A DNA stretch of 64,000 nucleotides, from the NCBI GenBank assembly GCA_900317055.1, contig ONFF01000001.1, positions 44,259 through 108,258 on the forward strand, given 5' to 3'. The notes under the pieces were generated by a model. It saw only the letters and a program-made list of their open reading frames with translations. It ran no database searches and was not told the origin of the DNA. Shown here in pieces: positions 1 to 9,813 of the stretch; positions within the stretch are counted from its first letter, which is position 1, and every line of letters begins with the position of its first letter. Position numbers and translations under genes: made by a program. The stretch comes from an uncultured Bacteroidales bacterium. GTDB taxonomy: Bacteria; Bacteroidota; Bacteroidia; Bacteroidales; F082.

Positions 1-2
1 TG

Positions 3-10
3 CAAAAATA
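3..10 (-). promoter_or_regulatory. Promoter -7 box reading out of the left edge
   Basis: Reverse strand reads TATTTTTG, a match to the Bacteroidota -7 consensus TAnnTTTG. A TTG (the CAA at 29-31) lies 18 nt upstream as a possible -33. It would drive a minus-strand gene beyond the left edge. Confidence 0.45.
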
Positions 11-70
11 AAAAAAATCGATGATTGCCAACGAAGAAGTGCTATTTTTTTCGCTTTTGGGTAAAGACAA

Positions 71-104
71 TAAAAAAAGGAGACTCGAAAGTCTCCTTTT
101 TTTA
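71..104 (-). terminator. Rho-independent terminator
   Basis: A perfect 13-bp stem (A7-GGAGAC at 72-84, GTCTCC-T7 at 91-103) with a 6-nt loop, U-tracted on both strands. It lies 20 bp beyond the stop codon of the minus-strand T9SS cargo gene. Confidence 0.85.
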
Positions 105-123
105 TTGACCTAAACGGGAATTC

Positions 124-2085
124 TTACTTCACCACGAACTTGATGGTCTTGTTGAAACCATTGGCGCTGATGGTGCAGAAGTAGATGCCGCTCTTGAGGT
201 CGATGCTGATGGAGTTTTCACCAGTCTTCAGGCTCTTGTTGAACTGCTTCACAGTCTGGCCAACGAGGTTGACGATGCTGATGTTAGCTTCAACATCCTG
301 AGATGACTTCACGACCACATAGTCGGTAGCAGGGTTAGGATAGATGTTATAAACAACATCCTTGGCCTCGTAGTTTTCAGGCACGCTCACATATTCATCT
401 TCAGCGTCGATTCTCATGGCATGGATGATGTTTTCTGAAGCTTGGGTTTGAGCGGCGCCAGAGCCCCAGTACAAACCAATCAGGTCGTCACTTTGGAAAC
501 CAACCCAGAACTCACCGGGCTTATAGGTGTTGGGTGCAGAAAGGGTGAAGAGGTTGTCGGAGTAGAGGAACATGAAGTTGACTTCTTCGTCGCAGAGGTC
601 TTCTACATCTTGCTCCCAATAGCCCTTGTCAACATTGTAGTAGCTGGTATAGATGCTTCTGTAGTAGTAGGTGCCATTGTCGTCAAGACGTCTGACGCAA
701 GGTGACGAGAAGGCGCAGCAAATGTTACCATAAGGGTCGCAAGAAAGGGCCGGATGACCTGAAGCACTATAGAATCTTGGATGATAGTCGTCTCCGTTAT
801 AGAATTTGTCGTTGTCCCATTCATAGCCTTCGTACATCGGGATGTAACCAATCCATTTGGTTGAGTCGGCGTGCATTCTGACATAGCCGGGTTCCTCCGG
901 GATAGGCCACCACAGACGGGCAGCGTGGTGCGGGTTGCCATCTTCTGATTGGACAGGACCTTCTTGGGTGTCGTTCCAATAGAGAATGCCGTCAACCATA
1001 CGGCCATAGAAATAGCTGTAGTAACCAGGCTCGGTGTCTGCCCAGTGAGCCATCTCAAGAACATTGAGGGCAACGTGAACAACACCACCATTGTCGATGA
1101 CGACGGCACCGCTCATAGGTCTGTACAGAGTGTCGGAATAAACCAAATTCGGATCATCCAGGCTGATGCCTTCGTATGGGTCTTCCCAAACTCTTCTTGC
1201 ATTCCAGGTCAAACCGTCGTCGGTTGATTTGAACATCCAGACGCTATTGGTCATAGAACCTGTGTAAAGAATAGCCACATTGTGACCATTGGCTGCAATG
1301 GCGTAGTCTTCGGCTGAGAAGCCGCCAGTTGATTCAAAACCAACTTGCTCAAGAGGGCTGTAGGTAATGGTCCAGTTTTCGGCATCTTCCGAACGGAGAT
1401 ACACTTGATAGTGCTCGGTGGCATCGGTACCACTGTGCTGGATGTCGCCAATCACGTGGATGATGTTGTGGTTGTCACCAGAAGTGGCAACTCTCGGCCA
1501 TGAAGCATCGTCAGCATAGGGGAAACCTTCAGGGCTAATCGGGAGCTCGCCTCTGTAAACCCATTCGCCTTCGCCGGCAACCTCTCTGGTCCAGCAGCGC
1601 ATAGGAGCGTGCGAAATGAGGATTTCACCTCTGTCGCCATAAGGAGCGATGGTGGGCCAACCTGTTCTCATGGATTCGACGCGTTCTTCAGGCATGTCCA
1701 TCCATTCTTCCGTTTCACCATTGAAGAAGTTGTAGCCCGTACCACGGTCAGAGGCCGATTGGTTGGGTTCGTGTGAGAATGTAGCAACAATAGCGGCCGA
1801 ACCATTCTCCATAGCGTACATACGGTTGGAGCAGAAATGGTTGGACTGCAGGTCGTACATGGTCATCATGGTTTCGCCGTCTAAAACATCATCGTACCTG
1901 TTGACGACAACACTCTTAGCGGTTTGAGGAGCGAAATTGGTTGCAGGGTTGATTTTCTCGTTACCCATAGAAACCTTTTCGGCTTTCGCTTGGGCAGAAC
2001 GGATGTCGTTCTTAGCAACACGCTGTTGCGCAAATGCGCTGAAGCCTAAAGCAAGGCTCAATGAAAGTAGTAATACTTTTCTCAT
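124..2085 (-). CDS. T9SS-sorted secreted protein with Asp-box (sialidase-like propeller)
   Basis: 653-residue secreted protein. Residues 1-19 form a signal peptide (MRKVLLLSLSLALGFSAFA). Residues about 575-653 form a type IX secretion C-terminal sorting domain: a YPNPATD start, a central NLVGQTV, an SGIYF turn and a basic KTIKFVVK end. The middle has one clear Asp-box, STDDGLTW at residues 287-294, which fits a BNR/sialidase-like beta-propeller, but no glycosidase catalytic set was recognised. Inference: T9SS exports it and replaces the CTD with surface anchoring. It is transcribed alone, with its own promoter and a strong terminator. Whether it is an enzyme or an adhesin is unknown. Confidence 0.85.
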   Translation of the reverse strand: MRKVLLLSLSLALGFSAFAQQRVAKNDIRSAQAKAEKVSMGNEKINPATNFAPQTAKSVVVNRYDDVLDGETMMTMYDLQSNHFCSNRMYAMENGSAAIVATFSHEPNQSASDRGTGYNFFNGETEEWMDMPEERVESMRTGWPTIAPYGDRGEILISHAPMRCWTREVAGEGEWVYRGELPISPEGFPYADDASWPRVATSGDNHNIIHVIGDIQHSGTDATEHYQVYLRSEDAENWTITYSPLEQVGFESTGGFSAEDYAIAANGHNVAILYTGSMTNSVWMFKSTDDGLTWNARRVWEDPYEGISLDDPNLVYSDTLYRPMSGAVVIDNGGVVHVALNVLEMAHWADTEPGYYSYFYGRMVDGILYWNDTQEGPVQSEDGNPHHAARLWWPIPEEPGYVRMHADSTKWIGYIPMYEGYEWDNDKFYNGDDYHPRFYSASGHPALSCDPYGNICCAFSSPCVRRLDDNGTYYYRSIYTSYYNVDKGYWEQDVEDLCDEEVNFMFLYSDNLFTLSAPNTYKPGEFWVGFQSDDLIGLYWGSGAAQTQASENIIHAMRIDAEDEYVSVPENYEAKDVVYNIYPNPATDYVVVKSSQDVEANISIVNLVGQTVKQFNKSLKTGENSISIDLKSGIYFCTISANGFNKTIKFVVK

Positions 2086-2139
2086 TTTTTTGTGTTTTTA
2101 ATGGTTAGTTATTACGATAATTAGTCTCTAATTGGGCTG

Positions 2140-2147
2140 CAAATATA
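2140..2147 (-). promoter_or_regulatory. -7 promoter box for the T9SS cargo gene
   Basis: Reverse strand reads TATATTTG (TAnnTTTG). This predicts a leader of about 50 nt before the ATG at 2085. Confidence 0.6.
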
Positions 2148-2229
2148 ATCATTTTTGGAATAGTAAAGGCTAGAACGGCATTTTTTTTGATTTTTTTCGA
2201 TTCATGCGATGGTAGTTCTTTGGGTTGTT

Positions 2230-2358
2230 GAGATTCCCGAAGGGAATGGAGCTCCCCACTTCCGTTTCCAGCGGCGGCATATGCCATTTACAACTCGAGA
2301 GCGTTACCTGCCGCCGTGAGTTACAATACAATCGATAATCCATTCCCAAAGGAATCTC
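2230..2358. repeat. Nested palindromic repeat, GATTCCC family, copy 1
   Basis: The outer arms (2230-2250 and 2339-2358) are inverted copies of GAGATTCCC..GGGAATGGA and are themselves palindromic. The inner arms are GCGGCGG (2271) and CCGCCG (2311). It fills most of the 343-bp gap between two divergent genes. The same layout recurs at 5399-5528 and 25485-25606. The rest of the gap shows only the promoter at 2140-2147. Confidence 0.8.
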
Positions 2359-2428
2359 AAAAAAACTTCTTTTCTTGTAAAACGAATAGTTTTTATTCCT
2401 ACTTTTACACCCTCAAAAACTTTATCCA

Positions 2429-5398
2429 ATGAAAAAGCTATTTCTACCCTTGATGCTGCTCTGCCTCGCAGCTTGCAGCACTGAACACAAGGCCGATTAT
2501 GTCACCGACCCAGCCAGCTATGTCGATCCCTTTATCGGAACGGGCGGCCATGGCCATACTTTCCCAGGTGCCACAGTGCCTTTCGGCATGGTGCAGTTCA
2601 GCCCCGACACCCGCATGAACGACTGGGACGGCTGCTCGGGCTACCACACCTCCGACAACACCATCCTCGGTTTCAGCACCACCCACCTCAGTGGCACGGG
2701 CTGCTCCGATTACGGCGATTTTAGGTTTATGCCCATCGTGGGCGAGGTGAAGCTCGACAAAGGTGATGAAAGCAATACTGCTTCGGGCTACCGCTCAGCA
2801 TTCCAACATGAGAATGAAGATGCCAAGGCAGGCTACTACGCTGTGCTTTTGGACGACTATAATACTAAGGTGGAACTCACCACTGGCGACCGCGTGGGCA
2901 TGATGCGCTGCGCTTTCCCGAAAGGAGCGGATGCCCACATGTTCCTCGATATGGTTGAAGGTGTCAACGATGAGTTTGTGTATGAAGCCAACCTCAAGGT
3001 GGAAGGTGAGAACGCCATCAGCGGTTTCCGTCGCACCAGAGATTGGGCCAACGATCAATATCTCTATTTCTATGCCGAGTTCTCGAAGCCGTTCAAGGAT
3101 TATTCTTTCTTCGACAATGGTGAAAAGGTGGTTGCGGATACTGCTGCAAGCGATAAGTTGAAGGCATGTTTTGATTTTGATACTGCGGAAGGTGAGCAAA
3201 TTGTCATGCGTATCGCCATTTCTGCCGTTGATGTGGAAGGAGCAAAGAACAACTTGAAAGCCGAACTCGCCGAGAACGACTTCGACTTCGAAGCCTTGAA
3301 GCAAAAAGCCTACGACAAATGGAACAAGGAGATGAAACGCTACGAGGTGGCCGACAACAACGAGGCCAACAAGACGGTGTTCTACTCCGCACTCTATCAC
3401 TGCATGGTTGCCCCCAACCTTTATAGCGATGCCGATGGCCGCTATCGTGCCCACGACCTGAAAGTCTATAAGTCGGAAAGACCTGTATATACGGTCTTCT
3501 CGCTGTGGGATACCTTCCGCAGCCTGCATCCGCTCTTCAGCCTGATGCAGCGCGAACGCACCCTCGATTTCATCAACACCTTTATTAATAAGTACGAGAC
3601 CAACCCGCACCACATGCTGCCCATTTGGGAACTGGCCGCCAACGAGACCTACTGCATGATTGGCAACCACGCTATTCCTGTTATCACCGATGCCTATTTT
3701 GCTGGTATCCGTGACTTTGATGCCGAAAAAGCTCTCGAAGCCATGGTCAACTCATCGAAAGACGATTTCCGTGGCATGGGTGCTTACATGAAATATGGCT
3801 ACATCCCGATTGAGGTAGAGGGTGAAGCCGTTTCCAAGACCTTGGAATATGCATACGACGACTGGTGTGTGGCCCGCATGGCTGAGGCTTTGGGCAAAAC
3901 CGACATTGCCAAGGAATTCTATGCCCGCGCACAGAACTATAAGAACATCTACAACCCCGAGAACCAGTTCTTCCAAGGCCGCCGCAATGGTGGCTGGATC
4001 CGTCCTTTCGACCCCGCACAAGTGAATTTCACCTTGACAGAGGCCAATTCCTACCAATATGGCTTCTTTGTGCCTCAGGATGTGAACGGCCACATCGACT
4101 TGATGGGAGGCAGTGTTGACTATGGGGCCAAACTCGACGGACTCTTCAATGCACCTGAAAACCTCACTGGACGGGCACAACCTGATATCACGGGCCTTAT
4201 CGGACAATATGCCCACGGCAACGAACCGAGCCACAATACCGTGTATATGTACAATTTCGTTGGCCAACCGACCAAGACGCAACACTATGTGAAGAAGGTG
4301 ATGGACGACTTCTACACCGACCGCCGCGACGGCTATGCTGGCAATGAGGACTGTGGCCAGATGTCGGCTTGGGGCGTTTTCTCTGCCATGGGCTTCTATC
4401 CTGCCACACCTGGTTCGGGCTATTATGTGCTTGGACTTCCGCGTTTCCAAAAGGTTAGGTTGACGATGGAAAACGGTAAACAGTTTGAGGTGGTGGCCAA
4501 GAATTTGAGTGCCAAGAGTTGCTATGTGAAATCGGTGAAACTGAACGGCAATCCGTTGGAACGCAGCTACATCACTTTTGAGGAAGTGTTCAATGGTGGT
4601 GTCTTAGAGTTTACAATGACCGATCAGTCCAATTCCACTTGGGCCACACAACCCGAGAATTGCCCCGTAATGCGCATCCCGGGCGAGAGCATTGTCATCG
4701 TCCCCACCATCAACACCAATTCCGACACCTTCTTCGACAGCCTGATGATCAGCATGAGCCATCCTGTGGAAGGCGTGAAGATTTACTATACTATGGATGG
4801 CAGCGACCCCAAGGAAAACGGATTGTTGTTTGAACAGCCGATTTGCCTCAAGGACAACGCCACCGTGCGTGTTGCGGCCAAGCAGGAAGAGCGTTGGAGC
4901 AACGAAATTGATGCTCAATATTACAAGATAGATGCGCGTCATTCGGTGAAGTTGGAGCATAAGTACAACGAACAATATGAGGCGGGCGGCCTCAAGGCTT
5001 TGATTGACCATCAGCGTGGTGGCGAGAATTTCCGCACCGGCTCGTGGCAAGGCTACTATGGCGTCGACCTCATCGCCACCGTTGACTTGGGTCGCACAAA
5101 GAAAATCAACCGATTGGCAGGCAGCTTCTTGCAGGAAATCTACTCTTGGATTTGGATGCCTACCGAAGTGGAATACTTTATCAGCGATGATGGTAGGAAC
5201 TTCCGTAGCGTTGGCAAGGTGAAGAACGAGGTGCCGATAGATGCTGACGGCGCTTTCATTCAGGAGATGGAGGTGCGCCCACGCACCAATGCCCGCTATG
5301 TGAAGATGGTGGCCAAGACCATTGGCACCTGCCCCGAAGGCCATGTCGGCGCTGGGCAGAAGGCTTGGATCTTCTGTGATGAACTGGTGATAGAGTAG
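2429..5398 (+). CDS. GH92 family alpha-mannosidase lipoprotein
   Basis: 989-residue exo-alpha-mannosidase of glycoside hydrolase family 92, a calcium-dependent family that trims mannose from N-glycans and yeast mannan. The lipobox LAAC (Cys16) predicts a lipoprotein, probably on the cell surface or in the periplasm. Family motifs seen are GTGGHGHTFPGATVPFGM (from about residue 37), WELAANETYCMIGNHA, GNEPSHN and GNEDCGQMSAW, the last two around the sugar site and catalytic base. After the GH92 core come a chitobiase-type C-terminal domain (about 780-850, YYTMDGSDP) and a discoidin/F5-8C-like module to the end. It stands alone rather than in a SusCD locus. A repeat element begins directly after its stop. 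Confidence 0.92.
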   Translation: MKKLFLPLMLLCLAACSTEHKADYVTDPASYVDPFIGTGGHGHTFPGATVPFGMVQFSPDTRMNDWDGCSGYHTSDNTILGFSTTHLSGTGCSDYGDFRFMPIVGEVKLDKGDESNTASGYRSAFQHENEDAKAGYYAVLLDDYNTKVELTTGDRVGMMRCAFPKGADAHMFLDMVEGVNDEFVYEANLKVEGENAISGFRRTRDWANDQYLYFYAEFSKPFKDYSFFDNGEKVVADTAASDKLKACFDFDTAEGEQIVMRIAISAVDVEGAKNNLKAELAENDFDFEALKQKAYDKWNKEMKRYEVADNNEANKTVFYSALYHCMVAPNLYSDADGRYRAHDLKVYKSERPVYTVFSLWDTFRSLHPLFSLMQRERTLDFINTFINKYETNPHHMLPIWELAANETYCMIGNHAIPVITDAYFAGIRDFDAEKALEAMVNSSKDDFRGMGAYMKYGYIPIEVEGEAVSKTLEYAYDDWCVARMAEALGKTDIAKEFYARAQNYKNIYNPENQFFQGRRNGGWIRPFDPAQVNFTLTEANSYQYGFFVPQDVNGHIDLMGGSVDYGAKLDGLFNAPENLTGRAQPDITGLIGQYAHGNEPSHNTVYMYNFVGQPTKTQHYVKKVMDDFYTDRRDGYAGNEDCGQMSAWGVFSAMGFYPATPGSGYYVLGLPRFQKVRLTMENGKQFEVVAKNLSAKSCYVKSVKLNGNPLERSYITFEEVFNGGVLEFTMTDQSNSTWATQPENCPVMRIPGESIVIVPTINTNSDTFFDSLMISMSHPVEGVKIYYTMDGSDPKENGLLFEQPICLKDNATVRVAAKQEERWSNEIDAQYYKIDARHSVKLEHKYNEQYEAGGLKALIDHQRGGENFRTGSWQGYYGVDLIATVDLGRTKKINRLAGSFLQEIYSWIWMPTEVEYFISDDGRNFRSVGKVKNEVPIDADGAFIQEMEVRPRTNARYVKMVAKTIGTCPEGHVGAGQKAWIFCDELVIE

Positions 5399-5528
5399 GA
5401 GATTCCCTTCGGGAATGGAGTTTATGTTAAGTGTTTCAAGCGGCGGTAATAACAGTTACTGACTTTCATACAGGTTCAACCGCCGCTGGGAACTAAAAGA
5501 TTTACTCCATTCCCCGCAGGGGAATCTT
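5399..5528. repeat. Nested palindromic repeat, GATTCCC family, copy 2
   Basis: Starts at the base after the GH92 stop codon. The outer arms pair GATTCCCTTCGGGAATGGAG with CTCCATTCCCCGCAGGGGAATC. The left hairpin TTCCC-TTC-GGGAA is matched on the right by TTCCCC-TGC-GGGGAA, an apparent compensated change. The inner arms are GCGGCGG (5440-5446) and CCGCCGC (5480-5486). Confidence 0.85.
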
Positions 5529-5577
5529 AATCATTAAATTTTGAATCTTTTAATTTTAAATCTTTAAATCGAATTAT

Positions 5578-6795
5578 ATGAAAGAATCCATCGTAATTCT
5601 CGCCGGCGGCGGTCCGGCACCTGGAATCAACACGGTCATCAGCACTGTGGCAAAAACTTTCCTCAAGGACGGTTATCGTGTACTCGGCCTTAACGAGGGC
5701 TACAAAAACCTCTTCCAACCTAACCCCGATGTGGTCGAAATGGACTTCCTCTATGCCGATGCCATCCTCAAACAAGGTGGTTCGGCCTTGAAGATGAGCC
5801 GCTATAAACCAAAGAACGAGGAGTTTAATACCGAGTTCTTTGTCAAGAATAACATCAAGCTGTTGGTCACCATCGGTGGCGATGACACTGCTTCGACGGC
5901 CAACCGTATCTCGAAGTTCTTGGCCAACAGTGGCTTCCCCATCCAGAACATCCATGTGCCCAAGACCATCGACAACGACCTTCCGTTGCCCGAAGGCAGC
6001 CCAACCTTTGGCTATTATTCCGCTAAGGACGCCGCTGTGCATTTGGTGCAGACCATCTATGAAGATGCCCGCACCAGTGGCAACTGGTTCGTTGTCTCGG
6101 CCATGGGTCGCGAGGCGGGTCACTTGGCTTTCGGTATGACTTCGGCCTGCCACTGCCCGATGGTGGTTATCCCTGAGATGTTCAACAAGACGGAAGTCAC
6201 CTTTGACGCCATCATCAAGCTGGTGGTCAGCTCCATCGTGAAGCGCAAGCTGTTGGGTGTCAACTATGGTGTGGTCATCATCAGCGAGGGTGTGTTCCAC
6301 TTCATGAGCGATGAGGAAATTGAGAAGTCGGGTGTGGCATTCACTTACGACGAACATGGCCATCCCGAGTTGGGTAATGTCAGTAAGGCTCACATCTTCA
6401 ACCTCTTGCTGCAACAAAGACTGAAGGCTTTGGGCATCAATGTGAAGAGCCGTCCCGTTGAAATCGGTTACGGTATCCGTTGCGTCGAGCCCAATGGCTA
6501 CGACCTGACCTATTGTTCCTTGCTGGGCTACGGTGTGAAGAAACTTTTCGACAAAGGTGTGAGTGGTGCCATGGTCACTGCCAATCCGAAGGGAGAGATT
6601 GAACCGCTCTATCTGAAGGATGTCGAGGACGAGAACGGCAAGATCAAGCCGCGTTTGGTGAACCTGAACGGCCCGAAGGCCGAGTTGATTTTCAATGACG
6701 GTTTGCAATACATTATGCCAGTCGACTATATCCCGGCAAAGGCTTATTTGCCCAATCCTGAGGAATACGATTTCAAGAAGATTTTGAAATGGTAA
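5578..6795 (+). CDS. pfp: Diphosphate-dependent 6-phosphofructokinase
   Basis: 405-residue phosphofructokinase that phosphorylates fructose 6-phosphate, probably with PPi and reversibly. The nucleotide/PPi loop is GGGPAPGIN (residues 10-18). The phosphate-donor motif is GGDDTAST (100-107); the second Asp, in place of the Gly of ATP enzymes (GGDGS), is the established marker of PPi use. PKTIDND (128-134) carries the PPi-type Lys and the catalytic Asp. MGREAGHLA matches the substrate loop. Length is normal for the group. It is monocistronic, with repeats on both sides. Donor choice is inferred from motifs only. Confidence 0.93.
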   Translation: MKESIVILAGGGPAPGINTVISTVAKTFLKDGYRVLGLNEGYKNLFQPNPDVVEMDFLYADAILKQGGSALKMSRYKPKNEEFNTEFFVKNNIKLLVTIGGDDTASTANRISKFLANSGFPIQNIHVPKTIDNDLPLPEGSPTFGYYSAKDAAVHLVQTIYEDARTSGNWFVVSAMGREAGHLAFGMTSACHCPMVVIPEMFNKTEVTFDAIIKLVVSSIVKRKLLGVNYGVVIISEGVFHFMSDEEIEKSGVAFTYDEHGHPELGNVSKAHIFNLLLQQRLKALGINVKSRPVEIGYGIRCVEPNGYDLTYCSLLGYGVKKLFDKGVSGAMVTANPKGEIEPLYLKDVEDENGKIKPRLVNLNGPKAELIFNDGLQYIMPVDYIPAKAYLPNPEEYDFKKILKW

Positions 6796-6800
6796 TTTGT

Positions 6801-6873
6801 TGTAGGGCTGTCGTATCATGTCAGCCGCTGTTTGGCAAACAGTCAGCGGCTGCCACGGTGTGACAGCCCTACA
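6801..6873. repeat. REP/BIME-like palindrome (TGTAGGGCTGTC family)
   Basis: Inverted halves TGTAGGGCTGTC..AGCCGCTG and CAGCGGCTG..GACAGCCCTACA around a TTTGGCAAAC centre, 5 nt after the pfp stop. The same unit occurs four times next to a transposase remnant at 55954-56147. Confidence 0.85.
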
Positions 6874-6884
6874 AACCCAAAACA

Positions 6885-6914
6885 GAAAGCCGCCCCGAAA
6901 CCGAGGCGGCTTTC
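6885..6914. terminator. Terminator-like hairpin
   Basis: 10-bp stem GAAAGCCGCC / GGCGGCTTTC with a 10-nt loop, between convergent pfp and the C10 protease gene. The U-tract is short on either strand, so it may serve both genes. Confidence 0.6.
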
Positions 6915-6936
6915 TTCATGTATTAAAACAAAACTT

Positions 6937-9300
6937 TTATTTGCGTAAATTGACCTTCTGCACCATCACTCCGCTTTCGCCCTCAATGCGAACGAGATAC
7001 ATACCTGATTCGAAGCGGCTCAGGTCGAGGACAATGCTACCTTCGGCAGTCACTTCTTGCAGTTTTTGTCCCAAGAGGTTGCTCACAGTGATGTGCATCG
7101 TGCCTTGGCCTTCAATGTTGAGTAGACCGTTGGTTGGGTTGGGGTAGACATCGATGTTTTTATCGGTATTCTCTTCGATATCGGTGATCCAGAACCCCAC
7201 ATCCCACCATTCCGATTCGCATTGCTCTTCTCCACGGATATAAACGCAGTTGACAGAGTAGTAGACGAATTCGCTTTGAATCAAATCGTATGTATTGTCG
7301 AAGTACTCGTAGCTATTGTTGCCATCGTAAGGGATTTCAGCGACGAGTACCTCGTCCTTGTAAGCTCCTGTTGAGCGAAGCACTTTGAAGTGATGCAGGT
7401 TGGCTGTGATGTCGGGGCGATCCCATGAGATATAGGCACCATACTCTTCGTCATCGTGCCATTGGTATTCGCCTTGCAGGTTCTGCACGGGATAACAGGT
7501 CAACGGACCTTCTTCGCAGTTGTTTTCATAAGTCATGAAGATGCCGTCTTCGAGATCGGCAGAGTTGTAAAGCTCATTGCCTGCATAGTCGAGGATGCTG
7601 AAAGAACACTCAAAGTCAGTGTCGTGCTCTTCGTAGGCATGATACCAACCGTGGTTCCAGATGAAGTTAAGGTTGCCACGCAGCAAAGGCAGGTCGACGA
7701 CTAAATCTGAGCCTTGCGTCATGGTGATTATGGCGATGCGTTGGCCGCTTTCAGAGGTCACGCTGATGGCGGCACCTTTCCACCCGTCGCCACCGTCGTC
7801 GTGGAGTTGGAAGACGACATTGCACTTCTCGCCCACAAGGACGCTGCGGTAGGTGGTTCGGCTGATGCCTGCCTCGTTGGTCACAAAGATGGCGTATTCA
7901 TAAAGGCCGGGTTCAAGGCTGTTGTCCTCGTAGGTCATTTCAGCACCCACTTCGGCACCGGTCAGTTCGGCTATGACCTCAAAATTGCGGCGGATGGTGA
8001 CGGAAGTGATGTCGGTCAAGACATTGCCGTTGAGGTCGAGGGTGGGATTGGTCCAATTGAGTTGCACACCATTGAAATTGGTGTTTTCAAGGGCTTGCAT
8101 ATTGGCCACGCTATCGGGACGGCTATAGTAAACATCGCCTTGGGGGACGATATGACCTGTGAAGCCATTGAAAACATTGAATGCATAACGAGTTGTGTTG
8201 AGTGCACCAATGGGGCACCAGGCATTGTCGCGACCACTCCAACCCCAGTTGAAGTGGAAGTAATCGTTCTCATCGTAGCCGTCGCATACGAAGGCATGTC
8301 CTCCGGCACCGCTATCATCAGAACCGCTATAGTAGAGAGGCAACAGCTCGTCCAAGCCACCGTCTTTCAGCATCTGGGCCCATTGTTCATTGGTGTAGCC
8401 ACCCCAACCCCAATAGCTGTAGTTGGTAATATGGTCGTCACAATTATAGCGGAAGTGGTTGCGTAAGACAGGAGGCACATCGTCGGAATATGCGCCACTG
8501 CCTTGGCCGCTATACTGCATGTCGACTGCGATTCCGAGGTGGTGCAGCAACTGGGCAATATGGAAATATTCTTCTTCTGTGCTGGTCGAATCCAAGGTGT
8601 TTGGCATTAGCTCGAAGTGGTACTCGGTTTCGCCGAAGTTGGCGCTCTGTTGGGCATAGCCTTGGGGGTAGTAGGAGTGTGAGCCCACACCTTGGGCAGG
8701 CCAATCCCAATACTTCATCACCATGCCCATGGCTGTGGCAACGCAACCAGCGTACACATGACCGCCATTGCCTTCAGGGTCTTCAGGGCATTGACTGTTC
8801 CAAGGGAAGTTTTGGTTCCAGAGGGTTTGGCATAACGGACCCACCACAGCGCGGGTCTGCTCACCACGGTTGAGGCTGCCAGTCTTGGACACAGCGTCCC
8901 ACTCAGCGACAATGTCAGGCGTGGCGGTGAGGTTGTGCTCACGAATGTATTGGATTTCCTCGCGGAAGCCGTCCAAGGTGAATTGGAAACCTTCCGACAT
9001 GTTTTGCGGGTCAAACTGTCCCGTGGTGGAGTAGGCGAGGATGGGCTTCACGCGGTCGTCTGCTGCCACGATGACAAAGCCTTCACCGTTGCTGACATTG
9101 AAGACGTAATAGTCGTTGGCGTCGCGGTTGGCGGCGACAGAGGCCAGATTCAGTTGGATGTCAGCGGTTTTTTGGCTGACGGCAGTGGTGCTCAAGAATT
9201 TGGCACCTAGTTTTTGTGCCTTCTGTTGGCTTACGGGGCCGGCCAACAAGTTGCCCATAGTAAGGGCGACAAGGCATAGGGTTAAAATGGTTTTTCTCAT
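6937..9300 (-). CDS. C10 family (streptopain-like) cysteine protease with T9SS sorting domain
   Basis: 787-residue secreted cysteine protease of the SpeB/prtT/interpain type. Signal peptide about 1-20, then an inhibitory propeptide (Spi_C10-like, to about residue 150). The catalytic Cys is C186 in GHVYAGCVATAMG and the catalytic His is H335 in GAGGHAFVCDGY, followed by a WGWSG block that completes the active site. Fibronectin/Ig-like regions follow (about 400-690), then a C-terminal T9SS domain (YPNPTNG.., about 715-787, ending in VQKVNLRK). It should be a zymogen released at the cell surface by T9SS. Both catalytic residues are present, so it is probably active. Confidence 0.93.
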   Translation of the reverse strand: MRKTILTLCLVALTMGNLLAGPVSQQKAQKLGAKFLSTTAVSQKTADIQLNLASVAANRDANDYYVFNVSNGEGFVIVAADDRVKPILAYSTTGQFDPQNMSEGFQFTLDGFREEIQYIREHNLTATPDIVAEWDAVSKTGSLNRGEQTRAVVGPLCQTLWNQNFPWNSQCPEDPEGNGGHVYAGCVATAMGMVMKYWDWPAQGVGSHSYYPQGYAQQSANFGETEYHFELMPNTLDSTSTEEEYFHIAQLLHHLGIAVDMQYSGQGSGAYSDDVPPVLRNHFRYNCDDHITNYSYWGWGGYTNEQWAQMLKDGGLDELLPLYYSGSDDSGAGGHAFVCDGYDENDYFHFNWGWSGRDNAWCPIGALNTTRYAFNVFNGFTGHIVPQGDVYYSRPDSVANMQALENTNFNGVQLNWTNPTLDLNGNVLTDITSVTIRRNFEVIAELTGAEVGAEMTYEDNSLEPGLYEYAIFVTNEAGISRTTYRSVLVGEKCNVVFQLHDDGGDGWKGAAISVTSESGQRIAIITMTQGSDLVVDLPLLRGNLNFIWNHGWYHAYEEHDTDFECSFSILDYAGNELYNSADLEDGIFMTYENNCEEGPLTCYPVQNLQGEYQWHDDEEYGAYISWDRPDITANLHHFKVLRSTGAYKDEVLVAEIPYDGNNSYEYFDNTYDLIQSEFVYYSVNCVYIRGEEQCESEWWDVGFWITDIEENTDKNIDVYPNPTNGLLNIEGQGTMHITVSNLLGQKLQEVTAEGSIVLDLSRFESGMYLVRIEGESGVMVQKVNLRK

Positions 9301-9389
9301 TGTTTCAACTATTGTTTGTTTGACTACTATAGACTGTTTTATTATTAGGTGCTAAGCAGTATGAGGTAATAACGTATTGTTGCAAACTT

Positions 9390-9794
9390 TTATAGCCCTT
9401 CGCTGAACGCTATGGCAAAGAGGGTGAAATAGAGAATCCAGAAAGGAATCATCACGATGCTGAGAATGAGTCCCACCTTGGAAGTGATGCGTCCAGCATT
9501 GAGCATGCCTTCTCCGGTATATGTATCGGGGTTGGCAGCAATGGCGTCGTAGCCTTCATAAGCCTTTCTTTTTCCGATGGCAGACAAAATGAAGCCAGGG
9601 ATAATCAGAGAACTGAAGTTGATTGAGAGAATGCCAAGTACCAATGAGGCGACGGCAGTAGGAGCGAGAAGTTTGGCTTGCTGTTTGGCTGGTTTTGCCG
9701 GTTTGAGAGGCGCAGAACATTGAGGACAGACTTCTTCTGTTTTGTCAACCAAAGTCCCGCAATAGGGACATGTGGTTTTTGTATCTTCGTTCAT
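9390..9794 (-). CDS. Zinc-ribbon membrane protein (DUF4190-like)
   Basis: 134 residues. An N-terminal zinc ribbon with two CxxC knuckles (CPYCG and CPQCS, residues 9-25) is followed by two hydrophobic helices (about 45-70 and 105-130). The linker GYDAIAANPDTYTG is glycine-rich. This is the layout of DUF4190/DUF4870-type membrane proteins whose role is not known. It lies 19 nt downstream of ettA on the same strand and is probably co-transcribed. Confidence 0.7.
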   Translation of the reverse strand: MNEDTKTTCPYCGTLVDKTEEVCPQCSAPLKPAKPAKQQAKLLAPTAVASLVLGILSINFSSLIIPGFILSAIGKRKAYEGYDAIAANPDTYTGEGMLNAGRITSKVGLILSIVMIPFWILYFTLFAIAFSEGL

Positions 9795-9813
9795 GGTATT
9801 GCTGTTTTTTGGG

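Noticed and set aside
5527-6819. A 430-codon open frame on the minus strand opposite the phosphofructokinase gene
   Set aside because: It is a shadow of the strongly coding plus strand (regular codon bias opens the opposite frame). No start context, promoter or recognisable protein motif.
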